From the NCBI GenBank assembly GCA_031283025.1, contig JAITCP010000116.1, positions 1 through 18,485 on the forward strand: a DNA stretch of 18,485 nt, given 5' to 3'. This document shows positions 14,334 to 18,485 of this stretch, one piece after another (positions within the stretch are counted from its first letter, which is position 1; the number at the start of each line of letters is the position of its first letter). The DNA comes from Spirochaetaceae bacterium (lineage in GTDB: Bacteria > Spirochaetota > Spirochaetia > Treponematales > Breznakiellaceae). Both the position numbers and the translations under genes were made by a program. The notes beneath the pieces are model-generated. The model searched no databases, was not told the DNA's origin, and saw nothing but the letters and a program-made list of their open reading frames with translations.

Positions 14334-15692
14334 ATGAAAAGCGAACAAACAAATCCATTTATCGAAAAATACTCAAAACTTGCCCTTGAACAGGGAATGA
14401 TAGACAACGAGCTTTACAGTAAATATGAGGTAAAACGGGGCTTAAGGGACATTAGCGGAAAGGGAGTACTTGTAGGCCTGACTGAAATTTCGGAGATTGT
14501 TTCCTATGTAATTGAAGACGGCGATCTTGTCCCCTGCGAAGGCAAGCTCTACTACCGGGGCGTAAACATAGAAGACATCGTAAAGGGATTCCTGGACGAA
14601 GACCGTTTTGGGTTTGAAGAAGTGTGTTTTCTTTTATTGTTCGGGCATTTGCCCAATAGCGCCGAACTAAACGAGTGGAATGTCCTGCTGGCGGAAAATA
14701 CCGCATTGCCGGAACATTTTGTGCGCGATACGATTATGAACACCCCTTCAAGGGATATGATGAATTCACTGGCAAAAAGCGTTTTAACGCTCTATGCCTA
14801 TGATGATAACCCCGACGACATTTCTATAGAAAATGTTATAAGACAATCTGTCCGCCTAATTGCGCAATTTCCCCTGCTTGCCGTTTATGGTTACCAGTCA
14901 TTCGCCCATTATCATGATAACAAAAGCCTTGTTATCCATACGCCGCAAAAGGGGCTTTCTATCGCGGAAAATATACTGTATATGCTCCGCTCCGATTCAA
15001 AATATACAAAGCTTGAAGCTCAAATCCTGGACATTGCCCTTGCCCTTCATGCGGAACACGGCGGCGGCAATAATTCAACTTTTACGAACCACGTTGTAAC
15101 ATCTTCGCACACCGATACGTATTCGGCGGTTGTTGCCTCTCTTGGTTCACTTAAAGGGCCAAGGCATGGCGGGGCAAATATTAAGGTTGTACAAATGTTT
15201 AGCGACATGAAGAAAAAAATTTCCAATTGGAACGATGACGGCGAAATAACCGCATATCTGGAAAAACTGCTTGACAAGAAAGAGTTTGACCACTCCGGGC
15301 TTATTTACGGAATGGGCCATGCTGTTTACTCGCTGTCCGACCCAAGGGCGCTTATTTTCCGCCGGTTTGTCCGGCATCTTGCGGCGGAAAAAGGCCGTAA
15401 CGATGAATATATGCTTTACTCAAAGGTCGAAGCCCTGGCTCCGCAGGTTATCGGAAACAAGCGGAAAATATACAAGGGTGTCAGCGCCAATGTTGATTTT
15501 TATTCCGGCTTTGTTTACAACATGATGGATTTGCCGGAAGAGCTTTTTACGCCGCTCTTTGCCATTGCCCGTATAGCCGGCTGGAGCGCTCACCGTATAG
15601 AAGAACTCGTTAATGCCGGAAAAATTATCCGCCCTGCGTACAAATCTGTTACAAAGGTGCAGCCTTACATTCCCGTTAAGGATCGCGATTAG
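14334..15692 (+). CDS. gltA: Citrate synthase
   Basis: Condenses oxaloacetate and acetyl-CoA to citrate, feeding 2-oxoglutarate and glutamate synthesis. 452 residues, slightly longer than the usual 380-430 because of an N-terminal extension. The catalytic set is present: His278 in GPRHGGAN, His329 in GMGHAVYSLSDPRA and Asp388 in ANVDFYSGFVY. The oxaloacetate-binding His lies in LHAEHGGGNNSTFT, and Arg in GWSAHRIEEL is also kept. 2-Methylcitrate synthase cannot be excluded, but no propionate genes are nearby. There is no ribosome site before ATG 14334, and a TAGAAT at 14322-14327 lies just far enough upstream to allow a leaderless transcript. The next gene converges on it from the other strand. 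Confidence 0.93.
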   Translation: MKSEQTNPFIEKYSKLALEQGMIDNELYSKYEVKRGLRDISGKGVLVGLTEISEIVSYVIEDGDLVPCEGKLYYRGVNIEDIVKGFLDEDRFGFEEVCFLLLFGHLPNSAELNEWNVLLAENTALPEHFVRDTIMNTPSRDMMNSLAKSVLTLYAYDDNPDDISIENVIRQSVRLIAQFPLLAVYGYQSFAHYHDNKSLVIHTPQKGLSIAENILYMLRSDSKYTKLEAQILDIALALHAEHGGGNNSTFTNHVVTSSHTDTYSAVVASLGSLKGPRHGGANIKVVQMFSDMKKKISNWNDDGEITAYLEKLLDKKEFDHSGLIYGMGHAVYSLSDPRALIFRRFVRHLAAEKGRNDEYMLYSKVEALAPQVIGNKRKIYKGVSANVDFYSGFVYNMMDLPEELFTPLFAIARIAGWSAHRIEELVNAGKIIRPAYKSVTKVQPYIPVKDRD

Positions 15693-15752
15693 CGGTATTT
15701 AACGTTGTGTTTCCAGGCGGCTTGCCGGCTGCTGCTGCCACGCCCGGCTGTT

Positions 15753-16169
15753 TCACTCTCCGATAATTTTTACCAATACCCGTTTACGCCGTTGACCGTC
15801 AAATTCTCCGTAAAAAATCTGCTCCCAGGGCCCAAGGTGCAGCTGCCCTTTGGTAATTGCCACTACCGCCTCCCGGCCCATCATTTGCCGCTTTAAATGC
15901 GCGTCCGCGTTAATTTCGCTGCTGTTATGGCGGTATGAAGAAACCGGCTCATGGGGGGCAAGCTTTTCCAGCCATACGTCAAAGTCATGATGCAGGCCTG
16001 ATTCATCATCGTTGATAAAAACGCTGGCTGTAATGTGCATGGCGTTTACCAGGCATAACCCTTCTTGAATCCCCGATTCAGAAAGGATTTTTTCAACCTC
16101 CCCGGTAATATTAATAAATTCCCGTGGTTTCTTGGTGTTAAACCATAGCTCTTGTGTTGCTGTTTTCAT
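15753..16169 (-). CDS. yjbQ: YjbQ / UPF0047 family protein
   Basis: Small single-domain protein of 138 residues, normal length for the family. Landmarks are NAMHITASVFINDDESGL, the DAHLKRQMMG segment with conserved His, and GQLHLGPWEQIFYGEFDGQRRKR, the most conserved block. Members are described as having weak thiamine-phosphate synthase activity, and the true role is unsettled. The convergent citrate synthase ends 60 bases away. The start codon lies 15 bases from a perfect 16-bp palindrome (16185-16218), which would therefore fall in the leader or promoter of this gene. No clear ribosome site is visible upstream. Confidence 0.92.
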   Translation of the reverse strand: MKTATQELWFNTKKPREFINITGEVEKILSESGIQEGLCLVNAMHITASVFINDDESGLHHDFDVWLEKLAPHEPVSSYRHNSSEINADAHLKRQMMGREAVVAITKGQLHLGPWEQIFYGEFDGQRRKRVLVKIIGE

Positions 16170-16184
16170 TGAATAAATATACCA

Positions 16185-16218
16185 GGAATCTCTAAAAACT
16201 TCAGTTTTTAGAGATTCC
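16185..16218. repeat. Perfect palindrome, family I (GGAATCTCT...)
   Basis: Arms GGAATCTCTAAAAACT (16185-16200) and its exact reverse complement (16203-16218), 2-nt centre. Related copies are at 17171-17202, 17253-17287 and, degenerate, 9269-9303. Confidence 0.92.
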
Positions 16219-16304
16219 CTACCATAAAAAGCGGGTAAAACACCATGTGTGGCGGTTATTGACAGGCTTAGGAGAGAAAGCTCTATTTTTGCAAATTTTG
16301 CGTT

Positions 16305-16345
16305 CCCTGGAGTGTACTACAAGATTTCTGTAGAACACTCCAGGG
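16305..16345. repeat. Long hairpin, 16 of 17 pairs
   Basis: CCCTGGAGTGT (16305-16315) pairs with 16335-16345, then one A:A mismatch, then CTACA with TGTAG (16317-16321 / 16329-16333) and a 7-nt loop. Its sequence is unrelated to the two palindrome families. Confidence 0.9.
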
Positions 16346-16379
16346 CGGTTTCAAAGAGCCGGAAACGGTTAAAATTCAT

Positions 16380-16446
16380 TAGAGTTGTTCAGAAACTGAA
16401 GTTTCTGAACAACTTCCTATAAAAACTGCAAAATACGCAGTATTTT
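16380..16446. repeat. 67-bp block, inverted copy of 9201-9268
   Basis: Contains the perfect family II palindrome AGTTGTTCAGAAACT (16383-16397) with its complement at 16400-16414, and most of a 9-bp hairpin GCAAAATAC/GTATTTTGC (16428-16436 / 16440-16448). About 94% identical to the reverse complement of the 9.2-kb copy. The hairpin arms are intact here and eroded in the other copy. Confidence 0.88.
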
Positions 16447-16451
16447 GCTTA

Positions 16452-16486
16452 ACTTGTTCAAGAACCAACCGGGTTCTTGAACAAGT
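16452..16486. repeat. Perfect palindrome, family II (ACTTGTTC...)
   Basis: Arms ACTTGTTCAAGAACC (16452-16466) and GGTTCTTGAACAAGT (16472-16486), loop AACCG. Compared with the palindrome at 16383-16414, the left arm differs at four positions, and each change is matched in the right arm. Confidence 0.92.
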
Positions 16487-16557
16487 CTATTGTTTTGGGC
16501 TGAATCTAGGCAAAATTCGTGCCTAATACCCTGTCGTTACACCTGGCGAGTTATTTG

Positions 16558-17058
16558 TCATTCACTCTGCCCTGTACTCCAGTCTTTTGTGGCGCTGCCG
16601 TTTGTAAAGTTAACAGCGTAAAAAAAGACTGTGTTAATAGCAGGGTCCTCGTAACTCGAAGTTATTATATATGTCTCCGCATCACGTATTTGAATCCAAA
16701 TTTCTCCGTACATGAAACTGCCGGAAGGTCTTGTTGGTTCAGTGTCAAGATTACACCACAAGGGCATGCTTACACTCCCATTGGAAATGACGGGCAGCGT
16801 ATAGGTTTCCTCTGGCATATTTAAAGTTTGAACACCCACCATATAACCAGTGCCCTCCATGTCCCAATATCCTTGGAGAAACGCATACTTCCCGTTATAT
16901 TGCGATGGAATACCGGTCAGGGTAAATGTTCCGTTGCTGCTGCCATTTGTCGCGCCATTATCATTTCCATTGCCAGAGCCATTATCACAACCAACAATCG
17001 TCATTCCAAATACCAGTACTATTGCCAGTATTCCTAGCCAAACCGTTTTTTTTACCAT
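16558..17058 (-). CDS. Small Treponema-type lipoprotein of unknown function
   Basis: 166 residues. The signal peptide starts MVKKTVWLGILAIVLVFG and ends in the lipobox TIVGC with Cys24, so the protein should be membrane-anchored and exported. A Gly/Asn/Ser-rich linker (DNGSGNGNDNGATNGSSNG) leads to a domain beginning TFTLTGIPSQYNGKYAFLQG, a pattern I associate with paralogous treponemal surface lipoproteins, probably beta-rich. No catalytic motif is visible. AGGAGG lies 8 bases before the ATG. The gene is flanked on both sides by palindrome clusters and faces away from the XRE gene. A role at the cell surface is likely; the substrate or partner is unknown. Confidence 0.82.
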   Translation of the reverse strand: MVKKTVWLGILAIVLVFGMTIVGCDNGSGNGNDNGATNGSSNGTFTLTGIPSQYNGKYAFLQGYWDMEGTGYMVGVQTLNMPEETYTLPVISNGSVSMPLWCNLDTEPTRPSGSFMYGEIWIQIRDAETYIITSSYEDPAINTVFFYAVNFTNGSATKDWSTGQSE

Positions 17059-17170
17059 AGTTTTTTCCTCCTTACTTTGGTAACAAAGTTTTATGTGTAT
17101 AAATTCATAAAACCATTATTTTGGATTATTTTTTTACCAAAATTTCAGATTTTATGGCACATAACATAAG

Positions 17171-17202
17171 GGAATCTCTAAAAACTTCGGTTTCTAGAGA
17201 TT
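17171..17202. repeat. Family I palindrome with a TTCG loop
   Basis: AATCTCTAAAAAC (17173-17185) pairs with GTTTCTAGAGATT (17190-17202) except one A:C. The loop is C-TTCG-G, which as RNA would be the very stable UUCG tetraloop. Confidence 0.88.
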
Positions 17203-17220
17203 TACCGCTTAAAAACGCAC

Positions 17221-17246
17221 GTTTCGCAGCCCAAAGGGCGAGAAAC
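17221..17246. repeat. Short hairpin with internal loop
   Basis: GTTTC (17221-17225) with GAAAC (17242-17246), internal loop, then GCCC/GGGC around AAA (17229-17239). It lies between two family I palindromes and is followed by AAACTGCAAA (17243-17252), similar to the spacer motif at 312-326. Confidence 0.6.
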
Positions 17247-17252
17247 TGCAAA

Positions 17253-17287
17253 GGAACCTCTGAAAACAACCGGTTTTTAGAGGTTCC
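17253..17287. repeat. Family I palindrome with AACCG loop
   Basis: GGAACCTCTGAAAAC (17253-17267) pairs with GTTTTTAGAGGTTCC (17273-17287) with one G:T. Compared with 16185-16218, a T:A pair has become C:G, a two-sided change. Confidence 0.9.
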
Positions 17288-17302
17288 CATAATGTGGCTG
17301 TT

Positions 17303-17363
17303 GCTTTTTTCCGTCAAAATCGGTTAAATCCGCCTTATCGAGACGGATTTTTGGGAAAAAAGC
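17303..17363. repeat. Nested inverted repeat
   Basis: Outer arms GCTTTTTTCC (17303-17312) and GGAAAAAAGC (17354-17363) are perfect. An inner pair AAATCCG (17326-17332) / CGGATTT (17344-17350) gives a second stem, and CCGTC/GACGG is an alternative pairing. Confidence 0.7.
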
Positions 17364-17402
17364 ATAAATTCCCTCCCATTCCCATGCAGGCTGTTTTTTT
17401 CC

Positions 17403-17466
17403 AAAATTCACTGTTTTAGGGCGAATTTTTAAGAAAATAATCACTTATAGTTACTTTTTTTCTTAA
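17403..17466. repeat. Two adjacent AT-rich inverted repeats upstream of the XRE gene
   Basis: AAAATTC (17403-17409) / GAATTTT (17423-17429) and TTAAGAAAA (17429-17437) / TTTTCTTAA (17458-17466). They share base 17429, so the two hairpins abut. Low complexity makes chance formation more likely here than for the other palindromes. Confidence 0.5.
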
Positions 17467-17467
17467 G

Positions 17468-17509
17468 ATATTAGTTATTTGCAGTTTTGTCAACATATTA
17501 GTTAATGTT
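17468..17509. promoter_or_regulatory. Repeated ATATTAGTTA boxes at the XRE gene start
   Basis: ATATTAGTTA occurs at 17468-17477 and 17495-17504, 27 bp apart, and the second is framed by AACAT/ATGTT (17492-17496 / 17505-17509). Direct repeats beside an XRE gene suggest autoregulation. The DNA is AT-rich, so this is tentative. Confidence 0.35.
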
Positions 17510-17873
17510 TTTTATGACTGAAAGCGATTTAAGAGCCCTTTTAGGCGAAAACCTCAAACGATACCGGCTTGCCAAAGGGCTTTCACAGGCAAAATTAGCG
17601 GAAATTCTGGATATTACGCCCAATTTTATCAGTGAGATTGAAACAGGAAAACGATGGGTATCCTCCGATACCTTGGTAAATCTGGCAGAATCGCTTGGAA
17701 TAGAAGAATATGAACTGATAAAGCCTCCTGAAGCCCCCAACATGGAAATTGCGTCATTTATTCAAAATTATACTCAAAAAGCGTCTGAAACAGTTGCCGC
17801 CGCCGCTTCTGCAGCCGCTTCCGAGGCCGTTGCCCGTTCTCTGGATTATCTCCGCAAACAGTACACTATTTAG
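17505..17873 (+). CDS. XRE-family helix-turn-helix regulator
   Basis: DNA-binding regulator of 122 residues. The Cro/CI-type HTH spans about 13-67: NLKRYRLAKGLSQAKLAEI, then recognition region DITPNFISEIETGKRW and SDTLVNLAESLGI. The C-terminal part is a predicted helix with an Ala-rich stretch (TVAAAASAAASEAVA) that may form a coiled coil for dimerisation; no peptidase or sensor domain is present. ATG 17505 and ATG 17514 (MTESDLRALL) are both possible, and neither has a ribosome site. Such stand-alone XRE proteins are common in treponemes. No partner toxin or phage gene is adjacent. Repeated boxes at the start codon suggest self-regulation; the target genes are unknown. Confidence 0.88.
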   Translation: MFFMTESDLRALLGENLKRYRLAKGLSQAKLAEILDITPNFISEIETGKRWVSSDTLVNLAESLGIEEYELIKPPEAPNMEIASFIQNYTQKASETVAAAASAAASEAVARSLDYLRKQYTI

Positions 17874-17900
17874 CTCCCTAATCCGTTGTCCCAATATTGA

Positions 17901-18111
17901 TCAACGAATAACACGAATTTTCATTAAAAAAACGTTTATTCGAGCCATTCGCCTGTCTGCCTGTCTGCCTGTCTGCTACAGGCAGGCTACAGGCAGGCTA
18001 CAGGCAGGGCTACAGGCAGGCTACAGGCAGGCTACAGGCAGGCTACAGGCAGGTAGCAGGCAGGTTGATCCCCCTAATAAAACATTCGTATACATTCGTG
18101 TCATTCGTTGA
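17901..18111. mobile_element. Possible 211-bp element bounded by 18-bp inverted repeats
   Basis: TCAACGAATAACACGAAT (17901-17918) matches the reverse complement of 18094-18111 at 17 of 18 positions. ATTCG pentamers recur inside both ends. No transposase is encoded, so it would be a non-autonomous element or an expanded hairpin. No target-site duplication was recognised. Confidence 0.45.
17951..18064. repeat. Tandem array: three 8-bp units then seven 11-bp units
   Basis: GCCTGTCT occurs three times (17951-17974), then GCTACAGGCAG seven times (17975-18052, one extra G at 18008), then a degraded unit to 18064. The 8-bp part is roughly complementary to the 11-bp part (CTGCCTGT against ACAGGCAG), so the left end can fold onto the array. 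Confidence 0.93.
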
Positions 18112-18133
18112 CAAAAAAGCAGAAAAATTCTTC

Positions 18134-18161
18134 GTGAGAATCTTTTCGGGAACGATCTTGG
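18134..18161. repeat. Second copy of the dispersed ~28-bp motif
   Basis: Matches 352-379 at about 24 of 28 bases with the identical core TTCGGGAACGATCT. Both copies lie in spacers upstream of a + strand gene, here 31 bases before the zinc-ribbon gene. Confidence 0.75.
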
Positions 18162-18192
18162 AATAGAAAAGGTAAAATGGTATTGTTTATTT

Positions 18193-18483
18193 ATGTGCTG
18201 GTATTGCGGAAAGCCCATAACCGAAGCTGAACCCTTGGGGCGCAGTATGCGCTGTTCGTGCGGCAAGGACATCCGCGTTTGCCGCCACTGCCGCTTTTAC
18301 CTTCCCGGTTCCCGCGGGGACTGCTCGGAGCCAAATGCGGAAAAGCCCGCAGACAAAGAGCGGGGTAATTTCTGCGACTGGTTTTCCCTGGACCAGAAAT
18401 TCCGCGTACAAAGCGCGGGGCAGATAAAAGAACAGAACAGCGCCGCTCATGCACGCTCCGCATTTGATGATCTTTTCAAGTAG
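18193..18483 (+). CDS. Cys-rich putative zinc-ribbon protein, unknown function
   Basis: 96 residues, complete with TAG at 18481. The N-terminal half carries cysteine pairs: CWYC (2-5), CSC (about 21-23) and CRHC (30-33), with further Cys near 44 and 61. CxxC pairs spaced like this indicate a zinc ribbon or treble-clef fold, so binding of nucleic acid or protein is possible. The C-terminal third is hydrophilic and ends SAFDDLFK. No signal peptide, so cytoplasmic. I do not recognise the family beyond an impression that it is conserved in treponemes. No good ribosome site lies before ATG 18193; AAAAGG at about 18167 is too far upstream. Confidence 0.75.
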   Translation: MCWYCGKPITEAEPLGRSMRCSCGKDIRVCRHCRFYLPGSRGDCSEPNAEKPADKERGNFCDWFSLDQKFRVQSAGQIKEQNSAAHARSAFDDLFK

Positions 18484-18485
18484 TG

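Larger units (their letters stand above)
16170..16557. other. 388-bp spacer filled with palindromes
   Basis: No coding potential was recognised. Between the starts/ends of yjbQ and the lipoprotein gene there are five separate hairpin-forming palindromes (16185-16218, 16305-16345, 16383-16414, 16428-16448, 16452-16486). Together they cover over a third of the spacer. The stretch 16220-16304 contains nothing that I can name. Confidence 0.85.
17059..17504. other. 446-bp AT-rich spacer with a second hairpin cluster
   Basis: Holds the upstream region of the lipoprotein gene and then hairpins at 17171-17202, 17221-17246, 17253-17287, 17303-17363, 17403-17429 and 17429-17466. No gene is supported; short open frames at 17121-17327 on both strands run through the palindromes. 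Confidence 0.8.
17874..18192. other. 319-bp spacer with inverted-repeat-bounded tandem array
   Basis: No gene is supported. The open frames crossing the array on both strands only translate the repeat. The spacer contains the 17901-18111 element and, after it, the dispersed motif at 18134-18161. Confidence 0.8.

Noticed and set aside
9201..17287. Classical REP/BIME elements with a RAYT transposase
   Set aside because: The palindromes lack the GTAG-type head and no RAYT-like gene is in the window; they are listed as an unnamed family instead.
17121..17327. Short open frames on both strands
   Set aside because: They translate the palindromes and have no start signals or resemblance to proteins.
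17951..18064. CRISPR array
   Set aside because: Units of 8 and 11 bp are contiguous with no spacers, and there are no cas genes.
17749..18111. 120-codon plus-strand frame after the XRE gene
   Set aside because: Half is antiphase XRE sequence and half is translation of the 11-bp array.

Overview
The window looks like chromosomal DNA of a spirochaete, most probably a termite-gut-type Treponema. This is inferred from protein style rather than from any database hit: a ThrRS without the N-terminal TGS domain, Treponema-like lipoproteins, a stand-alone XRE regulator, and intergenic spacers full of short palindromes. No rRNA or tRNA gene was seen, and no CRISPR array.

Layout: (i) 2-313, the 3' end of a gene whose tail resembles Rpn / PD-(D/E)XK nuclease-family proteins. 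(ii) 407-9202, one long + strand pentose operon: a promoter with a near-consensus -35/-10 pair and a candidate operator, a sugar-binding lipoprotein, a double ATPase and two permeases of the YtfQ-YtfR-YtfT-YjfF type, an FGGY kinase, L-arabinose isomerase (araA) and L-ribulose-5-phosphate 4-epimerase (araD). Read together it imports an arabinose-type sugar and converts it through L-ribulose and L-ribulose-5-P to D-xylulose-5-P. (iii) 9322-11388, a - strand pair: Sua5/TsaC threonylcarbamoyl-AMP synthase behind a CtBP-like D-2-hydroxyacid dehydrogenase. (iv) 11414-15692, + strand HAD phosphatase, thrS and citrate synthase; thrS is preceded by a 100-bp tandem duplication carrying intrinsic terminators. 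(v) 15753-17058, - strand YjbQ-family protein and a small lipoprotein. (vi) 17505-18483, + strand XRE regulator and a Cys-rich putative zinc-ribbon protein, separated by an 11-bp tandem array inside an inverted-repeat-bounded element.

The most unusual content is non-coding. The spacers at 9201-9303, 16170-16500 and 17171-17466 carry at least a dozen long perfect or near-perfect hairpins. Several belong to two sequence families in which both arms have changed together (compensatory changes). One 68-bp block is present twice in opposite orientation, 7.2 kb apart. Another roughly 28-bp motif occurs near both ends of the window. These look like multi-copy intergenic elements that were inserted, or kept, as RNA or DNA hairpins.

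Limits: functions come from motifs and family memory. Sugar specificity, the operator and the roles of the palindromes are inferences.
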